A stretch of DNA of 64,000 nucleotides from Cupriavidus nantongensis. Lineage in GTDB: Bacteria; Pseudomonadota; Gammaproteobacteria; Burkholderiales; Burkholderiaceae. The notes under the pieces are model-generated. The model saw only the letters and a program-made list of their open reading frames with translations. It searched no databases and was not told the DNA's origin. The stretch spans positions 310,001-374,000 of the forward strand of contig NZ_CP014844.1 of assembly GCF_001598055.1 (NCBI RefSeq). Reading direction: 5' to 3'. Shown piece after piece: positions 33,507 to 44,015 of this stretch. Numbering within the stretch: the stretch's first letter is position 1; each line of letters begins with the position of its first letter. The translations under genes and the position numbers were made by a program.

Positions 33507-34392
33507 GGTTCGTGTCCCGCTGAATGGGCGACGCGGCCGCGGTCGCGCGGGCCGTGACGGTCCAGCACGCCGCGGTGTAGCGCACGGTGTCGCCCTGGAC
33601 ATAGGGCTCGAACGCGGCGCGCACGGCTGTGGCGACGCGCTCGCGCGTGGTGGCGTCGGCGCCTTGCAGCGCCAGTCCGACCGGCCCAAGCCGCGACAGG
33701 TAGCCGGCCAACGCAGGCTCCGGCAGCGTGCAAGTCACGTCGGTCGGACGGATCTCGATATCGCCCCAGCCGCTCGCCTGCAGGATCGATAGCACGCGCT
33801 CGCGGTCGCCGAAGGCAAACTGCCCTGGCGCGCCTGGCTGGCGCGGCGGCAAATCGGGCAGCAGCGGCGCGGCGGCGCGCTCGGCGGTGGTCATGAAGGG
33901 GTTTTCGGCGGCGCTGCGCCAGGCGATGCAGTGCAGCGTGGCGTCCGACGTTGCGGCCCAGCGCAGGTTGGCGAAGGCGCGCACCGGATCGCTGAAGAAC
34001 ATCACGCCCAGGCGCGACACGATCATGTCGAAGCTCGCCGGGGCGAAGGCGTGCTCCTGCGCATCGGCGTGGACAAAGCCAGCGTTGATGCCCTCTCGTT
34101 GCGCGCGGGAACGCGCGGCGGCGAGCATCGGCGCGGAAATATCGATGCCGGTGCAGTGGCCTTTCTCACCCAAGCGCCGCGCCAGCGCCAGCGTGGTGCT
34201 GCCGGTGCCGCAGCCAACATCGAGGATGCGCTGTGCCGCGGCGTGGACCGCGGCCTGGACCAGTTGCTCTTCCATAGGCCGGAACATGTCGTCCAGCAAG
34301 CCCTGGTGCTCGACCCAGGCCTGGCCGGAGGCGCCGTTCCACAGTGCGGCCTGCTCGCCGCCGTTGCCGCTGATTTGCCGATGTTCACCCAT
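33499..34392 (-). CDS. Class I SAM-dependent methyltransferase
   Basis: The start is the ATG at 34392 after AGGGG, giving 297 residues. The SAM-binding motif is ILDVGCGTGSTTLALA near residues 55-70, with acidic motif II in CTGIDISAPML and the later SFDMIVSRLGVMFF. Substrate is unknown. The gene is divergent from a MerR regulator with a palindrome between them, and is followed by DUF2938. Confidence 0.88.
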   Translation of the reverse strand: MGEHRQISGNGGEQAALWNGASGQAWVEHQGLLDDMFRPMEEQLVQAAVHAAAQRILDVGCGTGSTTLALARRLGEKGHCTGIDISAPMLAAARSRAQREGINAGFVHADAQEHAFAPASFDMIVSRLGVMFFSDPVRAFANLRWAATSDATLHCIAWRSAAENPFMTTAERAAAPLLPDLPPRQPGAPGQFAFGDRERVLSILQASGWGDIEIRPTDVTCTLPEPALAGYLSRLGPVGLALQGADATTRERVATAVRAAFEPYVQGDTVRYTAACWTVTARATAAASPIQRDTNHA

Positions 34393-34433
34393 GGTCTTAC
34401 CCCTTGCTTGGCTGGAAGCTACACTGTGCCAGT

Positions 34434-34447
34434 TCAAGTCGACTTGA
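34434..34447. promoter_or_regulatory. MerR-type operator palindrome
   Basis: TCAAGTCGACTTGA is a perfect 14-base palindrome in the 64-base gap between the MerR gene and the methyltransferase gene. It resembles the SoxR/MerR-type dyads that occupy long spacers of such promoters. It probably controls both directions. Confidence 0.65.
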
Positions 34448-34456
34448 GGTCAAGCG

Positions 34457-34900
34457 GTGAAAAGCCTGGATATTGCGGAAGTGGCGCGGCAGGCCGGCGT
34501 GCCGGCCTCGACGCTGCGGTACTACGAGGAAAAGGGACTGATCGTGTCGATCGGCCGGCGCGGCATGCGGCGCGTGTTCGACGCGGGGGTGCTGGAGCGC
34601 CTGGCGCTGATCGCGCTGGGGCGCGCGGCGGGCTTCTCGCTGGACGATATTGCGCGGATGTTCTCGCCGCAGGGCCAGCCGCGCATCGACCGCCAGATGC
34701 TGGCCGCCAAGGCCGACGAGCTGGACCGCACCATCCGCAAGCTGACGGCGATGCGCGACGGGTTGCGGCACGCGGCGGTGTGTCCGGCGCCCAGCCATAT
34801 GGAATGCCCGACCTTCCGGCGCATCGTGCAGGCGGCGGGCACGGGCGCGATTGGCGGGCGGCGTGAGCGCGCGCCCGTGCCGCCCGCCAAGGCACGATGA
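34457..34900 (+). CDS. MerR-family transcriptional regulator
   Basis: The 147-residue protein has a MerR DNA-binding domain (LDIAEVARQAGVPASTLRYYEEKGLI; FDAGVLERLALIALGRAAGFSLDDI) and a helical dimer arm. Only two Cys (CPAPSHMEC) follow, so it lacks the four-Cys iron-sulfur set of SoxR despite a SoxR-like operator. The effector is unknown; it is probably a non-metal sensor. It overlooks a palindrome controlling the divergent methyltransferase gene. Confidence 0.9.
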   Translation: MKSLDIAEVARQAGVPASTLRYYEEKGLIVSIGRRGMRRVFDAGVLERLALIALGRAAGFSLDDIARMFSPQGQPRIDRQMLAAKADELDRTIRKLTAMRDGLRHAAVCPAPSHMECPTFRRIVQAAGTGAIGGRRERAPVPPAKAR

Positions 34901-34912
34901 CGGACGGGAATC

Positions 34913-36712
34913 TCAGCCCAGCCTGAACTGCCCCACCGCCCCCGCAAGGCTGCCGGCCTGCGTCTGCAGCGCCGCGGCCGCCGCGGTCGACTGCTCCACC
35001 AGCGCCGCGTTCTGCTGCACCATCTGGTCGAGCTGGCTCACCGCCATATTCACCTCTTGAATGCCACGGGTCTGTTCCATCGTCGCGTGAGTGATCTCGT
35101 TGATGATTCCGGTCACTTTCGAGACGTTGCTGACGATCTCGCCCATGGTGTCCCCGGCGCGGCGGACTTGCTCCGAACCCGAGGCGACGCTGCCCACGGT
35201 GGTCTCGATCAGGGTCTTGATCTCGCGCGCGGCCTGGGCGCTGCGCTGCGCCAGCGCGCGCACTTCGCCGGCAACGACGGCGAAGCCCCGGCCCTGGTCG
35301 CCGGCGCGCGCGGCTTCGACGGCGGCGTTCAGCGCGAGGATGTTGGTCTGGAAGGCGATGCCCTCGATCACGCCGATGATGTCCGACACCTTGACCGACG
35401 CGGTCTCGATCTGGCCCATGGTGCTGATCACTTCGCCGATCACCACGCCGCCGTCGCCGGCCACGCGCGAGGCCGCGGCGACGGATGCGTTGGCGTGCTG
35501 CGCCGAGCTGGCCGACTGGCCGACGGTGGCGGTGATCTGTTCCATCGACGCGGCGGTCTGCTGCAGGCTGGCGGCGGCGGACTCGGTGCGACGCGACAGG
35601 TCCATGTTGCCGGCGGCGATTTCGTCGGATGCGGCGCGCACCGATTCGCTGGCGTCGCGGATCTGGCGCATGATGGTGCAGAGCTTGTCGGCGAAGGTGT
35701 TGAAGGCGCGCGCGATCTGCGCGACCTCGTCGTTGCCGTCGGCGGGCAGGCGCTGGGTCAGGTCGCCATCGCCGGAGCCGATCGCATTCATGGCGTCGCG
35801 CACGGTGGACAGGCCGCGCAGCGACATCGTCGCCACGCCCCATACCACCGCGGCGGCCACCACGGCGATCAGCACCAGCGCGATCACCGACGCGATCAGC
35901 ACGGAGCGCATGCCAGCGGTGGCCTCGGCCTGGTCGAGCGCGACGATGACCAGCCAGTCGGTGCCGGGGATGGCGCGCGCGCCGAGCAGCTTGGTGCTGC
36001 CGTGCACGTCGACTTCCAGCGGCGTCTTTGCGCCGGCCAAGGCGGCGAGCTTGTCGGCGCTCAGCGCGGGCACGAGCTCGGTGACGGGCTTGAGCGTGAG
36101 CTTGTCGTCGGTGTGGGCGACGATGTCGCCGTTGCGCGCCACCAGCATGCCGAAGCTGGCTGGCGACGGGTGGATCGCCTTGACGTTGGCGATCACCGTA
36201 TCCATTGCCACATCGCCGGAGACCACGGCCTGTACCGCGCCGTCGCGCACCACCGGCGCGGCGAACGCCACCACCAGCTTGCCGGTGCCGGCATCGACGT
36301 AAGGCGGCGTGACCACGGGTTTGCCGGCGGCGGCGGCCTGCTGGTACCACGGGCGGCCGGTAGGGTCGTAGCCGGGCGGGATGCCTTGCGGGTTGGAGAA
36401 CTTCGCGGTCTTGTCGGCATAGCCGACGTAGACGTTGGTAAAGCCGCCGGCCTGCGCGATCTGTTTGAGCGCGGCATCGGGTTCGGGCTGCAGCACGGCG
36501 TCCTGCAGCGACTCGATCATGCGGCTGTGCGATGCGACCCAGTCGACGATGGCGCTGGCGTGCCCGCTCTGCACCGCGGCCAGGCTGCTGTCGATGGCGT
36601 CTTCGTTATGGCGATTGGCAACGAACTGGTTCAGTGCCGTGTTGATGGCGAGCGCGGCGACCACGATGGCGACACACAGCGCCACGATCCGCGCGCGGAT
36701 GGTAGTGAACAT
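34913..36712 (-). CDS. Methyl-accepting chemotaxis protein (dCache sensor)
   Basis: The 599-residue protein starts at the ATG at 36712. It has an N-terminal membrane helix ([17 protein letters not shown]), a double-Cache periplasmic domain ([39 protein letters not shown]), a second helix ([20 protein letters not shown]), HAMP, and a signalling hairpin with the conserved tip [20 protein letters not shown]. It lacks the C-terminal CheR-binding pentapeptide, ending [10 protein letters not shown]. The ligand is likely a small carboxylate or amino acid. The gene stands tail to tail with the MerR gene. Confidence 0.93.
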   Translation of the reverse strand: MFTTIRARIVALCVAIVVAALAINTALNQFVANRHNEDAIDSSLAAVQSGHASAIVDWVASHSRMIESLQDAVLQPEPDAALKQIAQAGGFTNVYVGYADKTAKFSNPQGIPPGYDPTGRPWYQQAAAAGKPVVTPPYVDAGTGKLVVAFAAPVVRDGAVQAVVSGDVAMDTVIANVKAIHPSPASFGMLVARNGDIVAHTDDKLTLKPVTELVPALSADKLAALAGAKTPLEVDVHGSTKLLGARAIPGTDWLVIVALDQAEATAGMRSVLIASVIALVLIAVVAAAVVWGVATMSLRGLSTVRDAMNAIGSGDGDLTQRLPADGNDEVAQIARAFNTFADKLCTIMRQIRDASESVRAASDEIAAGNMDLSRRTESAAASLQQTAASMEQITATVGQSASSAQHANASVAAASRVAGDGGVVIGEVISTMGQIETASVKVSDIIGVIEGIAFQTNILALNAAVEAARAGDQGRGFAVVAGEVRALAQRSAQAAREIKTLIETTVGSVASGSEQVRRAGDTMGEIVSNVSKVTGIINEITHATMEQTRGIQEVNMAVSQLDQMVQQNAALVEQSTAAAAALQTQAGSLAGAVGQFRLG

Positions 36713-37013
36713 CAAGGGGAATCCTTCGTAAGGAATCGTTGGGGGCGTTTGCAGGAATCTGCAGCGTGGGATTTCCACCCCGCTGTATACGGAGCGCGCG
36801 GCGCCGACTTGAGCAATGTGATGCATGCGCTCGTGATCGCCGGAGTTGACGACACAATGCAGCGCGAATCGTTGCGATTGCTCAAGACCTCCTGATCAGT
36901 CATGCAGACAATGCACTGAACTTTTTCACAACGTATTACAAAGATTTACACCGGTTATGCGAGCCGGCACATATGCTGCGATCAACCCATAAACAATAAG
37001 CGGAGAAATCACT

Positions 37014-38219
37014 GTGTCATTCCTTGCCAAGACTTCTGCACCGTTGCGTCTGCTCGCCCTGAGTGGCGCCCTTGCGCTGGCCGCCTGCGGTGGGGGCGGT
37101 GGCGATGATGGCGATGCCGGGCGCGGCACGCTGCAGGTATCGATGACCGATGCGCCGGCCTGCGGTTTCAACAATGTCTTCGTCACCGTCAACAAGGTGC
37201 GCGTGCACAGCAGCGCCAGCGCCGAGGCCAGCGCCGGGGGCTGGGTCGATATCGACGTGGTGCCCGCGCGCAGGATCGACCTGCTGTCGCTGACCAACGG
37301 CGTGATGACGGTGCTGGGCCAGACCGCACTGCCGGCCGGCAACTACCAGCAGGTACGCCTGGTGCTCGATGCCAACCGCGGCAGCGGTGCCTCGGCCCTG
37401 GCCAATTCGGTGGTTCCCGTCGGCGGCGCCGAGCAGCCGCTCGACACGCCGAGCGCGGTCCAGTCCGGCATCAAGATCAATCGTGCGTTCACGGTGGCGC
37501 GCGACACGCTGACCGACCTGGTGCTGGACTTCGACGCCTGCAAGTCGGTGGTGACGCGCGGCAATGGCACCTATGGCCTGAAGCCGGTGGTGACCGCGAT
37601 CCCGATGACCGTCAGCGGCGAAGTCAATGGCGTGGTGGCCGGGGCCCCGGGTGCGCGCGTCTATGCCGAGCGCAACGGCGTGGTGGTGAAGTCGACCGTG
37701 GCCGATGCCAATGGCAGCTTCCGCCTGTCGCCGATCGAGCAAAGCAGCACGGCCGGTCCGGTCGACGTGGTGGTGGTGCCGGGTGCGGCCAACGCCAAGG
37801 CGGCGGGCATCGTGCGCGGCGTGCCGGTGGTGGTGGGTACGCCCACGGCGATCTCGACCGCAGCGGCGCCGCTGACGCTGCCGGCCTCGACCTATCGCCG
37901 CGTCTCGGGCGCGGTGGCGCCGGCTTCGGCCGAAGCCACGCTGCGCGCGCTGCAGCTGGTCAACGGCGGTACCTTTGAAATCGCCGCGACCGCGGCCGCC
38001 AGCGATACCGGCGCCTACAGCCTGTTCGCGACCGAACCCGCGCTGCCGGTGGCCGCGCCGGTGGTCGGCACCTACACTGCCGCATTGCCGATCCCGCTGT
38101 CGCCGGACGGCGCCGCGGCAGGCAAGTACAGCATCCAGGCGACCAGCGTCGGCGGGGCCGTGCAGACCCAACCCGCGGACGTCAATATCGCGGACGTGCT
38201 GCTCAATTTCTCGTTCTGA
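37014..38219 (+). CDS. DUF4382 lipoprotein
   Basis: The start is a GTG at 37014 with CGGAG upstream, giving 401 residues. Lipoprotein signal SGALALAAC is followed by a Gly/Asp-rich linker. The DUF4382 domain (TLQVSMTDAPACGFNNVFVTVNKVRVHSS; LLSLTNGVMTVLGQTALPAGNYQQ) occupies the first half, and carboxypeptidase-like beta sandwich repeats follow (VSGEVNGVVAGAPGARV). It is probably a surface or periplasmic lipoprotein of unknown role. A good terminator follows the stop. Confidence 0.88.
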   Translation: MSFLAKTSAPLRLLALSGALALAACGGGGGDDGDAGRGTLQVSMTDAPACGFNNVFVTVNKVRVHSSASAEASAGGWVDIDVVPARRIDLLSLTNGVMTVLGQTALPAGNYQQVRLVLDANRGSGASALANSVVPVGGAEQPLDTPSAVQSGIKINRAFTVARDTLTDLVLDFDACKSVVTRGNGTYGLKPVVTAIPMTVSGEVNGVVAGAPGARVYAERNGVVVKSTVADANGSFRLSPIEQSSTAGPVDVVVVPGAANAKAAGIVRGVPVVVGTPTAISTAAAPLTLPASTYRRVSGAVAPASAEATLRALQLVNGGTFEIAATAAASDTGAYSLFATEPALPVAAPVVGTYTAALPIPLSPDGAAAGKYSIQATSVGGAVQTQPADVNIADVLLNFSF

Positions 38220-38241
38220 ACCCGGGGGATCGGGGAGCGGG

Positions 38242-38274
38242 CCGGAAGGGGCGTCGTCCTCTTCCGGTTTTTTT
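38242..38274 (+). terminator. Intrinsic terminator after the DUF4382 gene
   Basis: CCGGAAG (38242-38248) and CTTCCGG (38261-38267) form a stem and are followed by seven T residues. This is a good Rho-independent terminator 22 bases beyond the stop. Confidence 0.85.
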
Positions 38275-38358
38275 ATGGCGACGGCTTGCGGCCGTGCCGT
38301 CACCACAAGGCGCGGTTTCCCGCTAGACTGCCAGTCTCGCGTCTCGGGAGACCGCGCC

Positions 38359-39318
38359 ATGCCAGCACGCACCGCGGCGAAGGCCGCATCCACGCCTGCC
38401 GCAACCTCTGCGGCCGCAGCAAAAGCCGCAGCAAAAGCCGCAGTCAAAGCCGCGTCCAAAGCTCTATCGACCGCGCCCTCGCGCAAGGCCGCCGCGCCGG
38501 CCAGCCTGGTGCGCGTCGGCATCGGCGGCTGGAATTACGCGCCGTGGCGCGACAATTTCTATCCCGCCAAACTGCCGCAGTCGCGCGAACTGGCCTACGC
38601 CAGCCGTCACCTCAGCGCGATCGAGATCAACAGCACCTATCACGGCACGCAGAAGCGCACCTCGTTCGCCAAGTGGCGCGACGAGACCCCCGATGACTTC
38701 GTCTTTGCGGTGAAGGCCTCGCGCTTTGCCACCAATCGCCGCGTGCTGGCGGAGTCCGGCGAGTCCATCGCGCGCTTTATCGACAGCGGCATTGCCGAAC
38801 TGGGCCGCAAGCTGGGGCCGGTGGTATGGCAGTTCGCGCCGACCAAGCAGTTCGATGCGGAAGACTTCGAGGCCTTCCTGCAACTGCTGCCGCCTTCCGT
38901 CGAAGGCGTGACACTGCGCCACGTGCTGGAGGTGCGGCACGACAGCTTCAGGTCGGCTGACTACCTCAAGCTCGCGCGCAAGTACAAGGCCGCCACGGTT
39001 TTTACCGATGCGCAGAAATTCCCGTCGATGGCGGACCTGACCGCGGATTTTGTCTACGCGCGGCTGATGGAAAGCAGCGCGAAGCTGAACACCGGCTATG
39101 GTCCGAAGGCGCTCGACGCATGGGCCGCGCGCGCACAGTCATGGGCGCAGGGCGCGCAGCCGGATGACCTGCCGATGCTCGAGGACCGCAAGCCCGCGGC
39201 ACGCAAGCGCGAGGTCTTTATCTTCTTTATAAACGGTGCCAAGGAACGCGCGCCGGCCGCCGCCCAGGCCTTGCTGGAGCGGCTGGGCTGGACCCCGCCC
39301 GCCGCCGCGGATGCCTGA
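38359..39318 (+). CDS. DUF72 (YecE-type) protein with Ala/Lys-rich N-terminal tail
   Basis: The ATG at 38359 after GGGAG gives 319 residues. The first 50 residues are Ala/Lys-rich (AAAKAAAKAAVKAASKA), histone H1-like. The rest is the DUF72 TIM-barrel (VRVGIGGWNYAPWRDNFYP, IEINSTYHGTQKRTSFAKW, FVFAVKASRFATNRR, VLEVRHDSF). The function of DUF72 is not established. The Ala/Lys tail might bind nucleic acid or be a disordered linker. Confidence 0.9.
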   Translation: MPARTAAKAASTPAATSAAAAKAAAKAAVKAASKALSTAPSRKAAAPASLVRVGIGGWNYAPWRDNFYPAKLPQSRELAYASRHLSAIEINSTYHGTQKRTSFAKWRDETPDDFVFAVKASRFATNRRVLAESGESIARFIDSGIAELGRKLGPVVWQFAPTKQFDAEDFEAFLQLLPPSVEGVTLRHVLEVRHDSFRSADYLKLARKYKAATVFTDAQKFPSMADLTADFVYARLMESSAKLNTGYGPKALDAWAARAQSWAQGAQPDDLPMLEDRKPAARKREVFIFFINGAKERAPAAAQALLERLGWTPPAAADA

Positions 39319-39340
39319 CGCCGGCTCGCTATAATCGCGC

Positions 39341-40762
<1,422 letters not shown>

Positions 40763-40914
40763 CTGGGACGCCAGTAGTGGCGGCGCCACACTCTGCTTAC
40801 AAAGATTAGCGTAAGTCACCCTGTAAGCCTGCGCATTCCTTTGCTACTCTGGTTCCATTGGCAGCAAGGCAGGTAGCGCCAGCCGCATGTTTCTCGACGG
40901 AAAAGGAGTTGGTG

Positions 40915-41355
40915 ATGAAAACCGCACGCCAGGTTCTGGAGTCCAAGCCGAGTCAGGCCATCTACAGCATTCCGCCCACGGCATCCGTCTACGCCGCGCT
41001 GCAGCTGATGGCCGAGAAAGGCATCGGCGCGTTGCTGGTCCTCGAGCATGGCGAGATCAAGGGCATCATCAGCGAGCGTGACTACGCGCGCAAGGTGATC
41101 CTGATGCAGCGCACCTCGCGTGAGACGCTGGTGCGCGACATCATGACCACCGCGGTGATCTACGTCAGCGCCAACCAGACCACCGACGAATGCATGGCGC
41201 TGATGACCCGGCACCGGCTGCGCCACCTGCCGGTGATGCAGGGCGACGAGCTGATCGGCATGCTGTCGATCGGCGACCTGGTCAAGGACATCATCTCCGA
41301 GCAGCAGTTCATCATCGAGCAGCTCGAGCATTACATCACCGGCGGCGGCCGCTAG
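40915..41355 (+). CDS. Tandem CBS-domain protein
   Basis: The ATG at 40915 after AAAAGGAG gives 146 residues made of two CBS domains (SIPPTASVYAALQLMAEKGI; VSANQTTDECMALMTRHRL), the pattern of stand-alone energy or nucleotide sensors. The linking strings GALLVLEHGEIKGIISERDYA and HLPVMQGDELIGMLSIGDLV are typical. CBS pairs bind AMP or ATP. Its partner is unknown. Confidence 0.92.
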   Translation: MKTARQVLESKPSQAIYSIPPTASVYAALQLMAEKGIGALLVLEHGEIKGIISERDYARKVILMQRTSRETLVRDIMTTAVIYVSANQTTDECMALMTRHRLRHLPVMQGDELIGMLSIGDLVKDIISEQQFIIEQLEHYITGGGR

Positions 41356-41373
41356 CGGTTGCCTCCAAACACT

Positions 41374-41405
41374 ACCGTCATTCCCGCGCAGGCGGGAACG
41401 ACGGT
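41374..41405. repeat. REP-like inverted repeat after the CBS gene
   Basis: ACCGTCATTCCCGC and GCGGGAACGACGGT form a 14-bp stem with one mismatch around GCAG. Such palindromes occur scattered in Cupriavidus-type genomes as intergenic REP elements and may stop transcription. There is no T-run. Confidence 0.6.
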
Positions 41406-41655
41406 GGTTATCTGAACGGCATTGCCTTAAGCGGCCTGCTTTAGCCCGTCTGCGCGGTGAGGCAGCCGCGCTGCGTGGTCGTGACCGTCATCCGATCTCG
41501 CAGCAAGCACGATATTCGCTGGCCGCATATAATTATGCGTTCGCTGAATTAGGCCACCCGCTCCGGCATCACGCCCTCCTCGCGCGGTTCCCGGCCACGA
41601 TTCCCTGCTTTTGACGTTGCTTTCGCCGCACATTGCTGCGGCCCTGTGCTTGCCC

Positions 41656-43242
41656 ATGTCTTCGCCCGCCTCCGCCGGTTCCACCGCGTCTGCCGTTCCG
41701 ACCACACCCGACCACGCTGCCGCCCTCCCCACCCATGACCACCGCGCGGTGATGCGCGTGATCGGCGGCATCGTGCTGTGCATCCTGCTGGCCGCGCTCG
41801 ACCAGACCGTGGTGATCCCGGCAGTGCCGGCGATCGCCAATGACCTGAACGGCTTCGGCCACCTGTCGTGGATCGTCACGGCCTACCTGATCGTGTCGAC
41901 GGTGACCACGCCGCTGTACGGCAAGCTGTCCGACAGCTTCGGGCGGCGGCGACTGCTGATGGTGGCGATCACGCTGTTTATCGGCGCCTCGGTGGCGTGC
42001 GCGCTGGCGCAGACGCTGGGGCAGCTGATCCTGTTCCGCGCGCTGCAGGGTGTGGGCGGCGGCGGGCTGATGTCGCTGGCGCAGGCCGCGATCGCCGACG
42101 TGGTGGCGCCGCGCCAGCGCGGGCGCTACCAGGGCTACCTGGCCACGGTATGGGCGGTGGCGTCGATCGCCGGGCCGCTGGTGGGCGGCTGGGTCTCGGA
42201 CCACATGTCGTGGCGCTGGCTGTTCTGGGTCAATGTGCCGCTGGGGCTGCTGGCGATGTTCATGTGCTACCGCGGCCTGGCCATGCTGCCCGCGCGCGGC
42301 GGGCGCGCGCGCGTGGACTGGCTGGGGGCGCTGCTGCTGGCGGTGGCCATCGTCGCCTTCCTGCTGGCGATGAGCTGGGGCGGCGATGTCTATGACTGGC
42401 TCTCGCCGGAGCTGGGCGCCCTGCTGCTGGCCGCCGTCGCCGCCGTGCTGCTGCTGACCTGGCAGGAGCGCCGCGCGGCCGACCCGATGTTGCCGCCGCG
42501 CCTGTTCGCCAACCGTGCCTATGTGCTGGGCGTGGCCGCGTCGGCGCTGGCGGCGCTCGACATCTTCCTGTGCATCTTCGCCCTGCCGCTGCACTTCCAG
42601 CTGGTGCGCGGCGCCGATGCGTCGACCTCCGGCCTGCTGGTGATGCCGTTCCTGCTGGCCACGGTGGCGGGCAACTTTATCGTGGCGTGGCTGGCGCCGC
42701 GCGTGGGCCGCATGCGCGGCATCCTGACCGCGGGCTATATCGCCGGCGCGCTGGGCCTGATCGTGCTGGCGCTGGTGACCCCGGCGGTGCCGGTGGCGGT
42801 GGTGCTGGCGGCGATGTCGCTGGCCGGCGTGGGCCTGGGCATCACCATGGTGGCAACGCTGATGAGCGTGCAGAACGCGCTGGAGCGCCGCGATACCGGC
42901 GCCGGCACCGGTGCGCTGCTGGTGCTGCGCTCGCTCGGCAGCGCGCTCGGCGGCGCGCTGGCCGGCACGCTGCTGACGCTGGAATTCCGCCAGGCGCTGG
43001 CGGCTTCCGGGGTGACGCAGGCGCTGGACCTGGGCGCGCTGCGCCATGGCAGCGAGGCCTTCGCGCAGCTGTCGCCGTCGGTGCGCGCGGTGCTGGCCGG
43101 CGGCGTGGAGTCCGGCTTCCACCTGATCTTTGCGGTGGGCGCGGCGGCGGCGGTGCTGGCGCTGCTGATCGTGCGCCGCATGCCGGATGTTGAGCTGCGC
43201 AGCAGCGTTACCGAGCACGCCGCCACGCTGGCGATGGACTGA
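41656..43242 (+). CDS. DHA2-family MFS drug efflux transporter
   Basis: The 14-helix pump has motif C (GVGGGGLMSLAQAAIADVV; ASIAGPLVGGWV), AALDQTVVIPAVPAIANDL at helix 1, and the loop GKLSDSFGRRRLL. The start is ambiguous: ATG at 41611 or 41656; I prefer the latter because the added residues are not conserved in kind. Members export multiple drugs by proton antiport. No regulator is adjacent on either side. A GC-rich C-terminal tail ends the protein. Confidence 0.9.
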   Translation: MSSPASAGSTASAVPTTPDHAAALPTHDHRAVMRVIGGIVLCILLAALDQTVVIPAVPAIANDLNGFGHLSWIVTAYLIVSTVTTPLYGKLSDSFGRRRLLMVAITLFIGASVACALAQTLGQLILFRALQGVGGGGLMSLAQAAIADVVAPRQRGRYQGYLATVWAVASIAGPLVGGWVSDHMSWRWLFWVNVPLGLLAMFMCYRGLAMLPARGGRARVDWLGALLLAVAIVAFLLAMSWGGDVYDWLSPELGALLLAAVAAVLLLTWQERRAADPMLPPRLFANRAYVLGVAASALAALDIFLCIFALPLHFQLVRGADASTSGLLVMPFLLATVAGNFIVAWLAPRVGRMRGILTAGYIAGALGLIVLALVTPAVPVAVVLAAMSLAGVGLGITMVATLMSVQNALERRDTGAGTGALLVLRSLGSALGGALAGTLLTLEFRQALAASGVTQALDLGALRHGSEAFAQLSPSVRAVLAGGVESGFHLIFAVGAAAAVLALLIVRRMPDVELRSSVTEHAATLAMD

Positions 43243-43324
43243 CGCGGGGCGCATCCGGCAGGCCGCCATCGGCGTAGACTACGCGTACCCAAACCAGCGA
43301 GCCGACTACCGGAGCCCCGTCGCC

Positions 43325-43951
43325 ATGAGCCGTCGCCCCCTGACTTTCCGCCTGTCCGTTCCCCTGGCTGCCGCCCTCGCCCTGGCAGCCGCCAGCGCGG
43401 CCCTGTTGCCGGCACCGCTGCGCGCCGCCGACAAGCCCGCCACGTCCGCAATGCCCGCCGCCGGCACCTGCCCGGCATCGCTCAACTTCACCTTCCCGCG
43501 CCTGCAGGACGACGCGCCGCAGAACCTGTGCCAGTACGCGGGCAAGGTGGTGCTGGTGGTCAATACCGCGAGCTATTGCGGTTTCACGCCGCAGTACGAA
43601 GGGCTCGAGGCGCTGTACGCCAAGTACAACGCGCGCGGGCTGGTGGTGCTGGGCTTCCCGTCCAACGACTTCTCGCAGGAGCCGGGCTCGCAGAAAGAGA
43701 TCGCGGACTTCTGCTACAACACCTACGGCGTCAAGTTCCCGATGCTGGGTAAATCGCATGTGCGCGGCAGCGATGCCAACCCGATGTACGCGCTGCTGGC
43801 AAAGCAGACTGGCACCGCGCCGAAATGGAACTTCTACAAGTACCTGATCGGCCGCGACGGCAAGGTGGTGGCCAGCTACGGCAGCCGCACCGCCCCGGAC
43901 GACAAGGAGCTGGTGGCGAAGATCGAATCGCTGCTCGCCGCGCCGCGCTGA
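43325..43951 (+). CDS. Periplasmic glutathione peroxidase-family protein
   Basis: The ATG at 43325 gives 208 residues with a signal peptide (LAAALALAAASAALLPAPLRA). The GPx fold has VVNTASYCGFTPQYEGL (Cys85, catalytic), FPSNDF, and WNFYKYLIG with Trp and Asn of the tetrad. Cys, not selenocysteine, is used. Export makes it a periplasmic thiol peroxidase, likely thioredoxin-type. It stands tail to tail with the racemase gene. Confidence 0.88.
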   Translation: MSRRPLTFRLSVPLAAALALAAASAALLPAPLRAADKPATSAMPAAGTCPASLNFTFPRLQDDAPQNLCQYAGKVVLVVNTASYCGFTPQYEGLEALYAKYNARGLVVLGFPSNDFSQEPGSQKEIADFCYNTYGVKFPMLGKSHVRGSDANPMYALLAKQTGTAPKWNFYKYLIGRDGKVVASYGSRTAPDDKELVAKIESLLAAPR

Positions 43952-44015
43952 GCAGCGACGCGCGTGCGCTTGCCTTCAGTCGCGCACCAGCTCCTCGGTC
44001 GGCATCGGTCCCGGC

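Noticed and set aside
34757..34860. SoxR identity for the MerR protein
   Set aside because: The four-Cys iron-sulfur cluster of SoxR is absent; only two Cys are present.
34434..36350. A 638-residue minus-strand frame across the chemoreceptor
   Set aside because: It is an Arg-rich shadow of the chemoreceptor read one frame off and also runs through the MerR gene antisense.
41374..41405. Strong intrinsic terminator
   Set aside because: The stem is strong but no T-run follows, so it was listed as a REP-like repeat.
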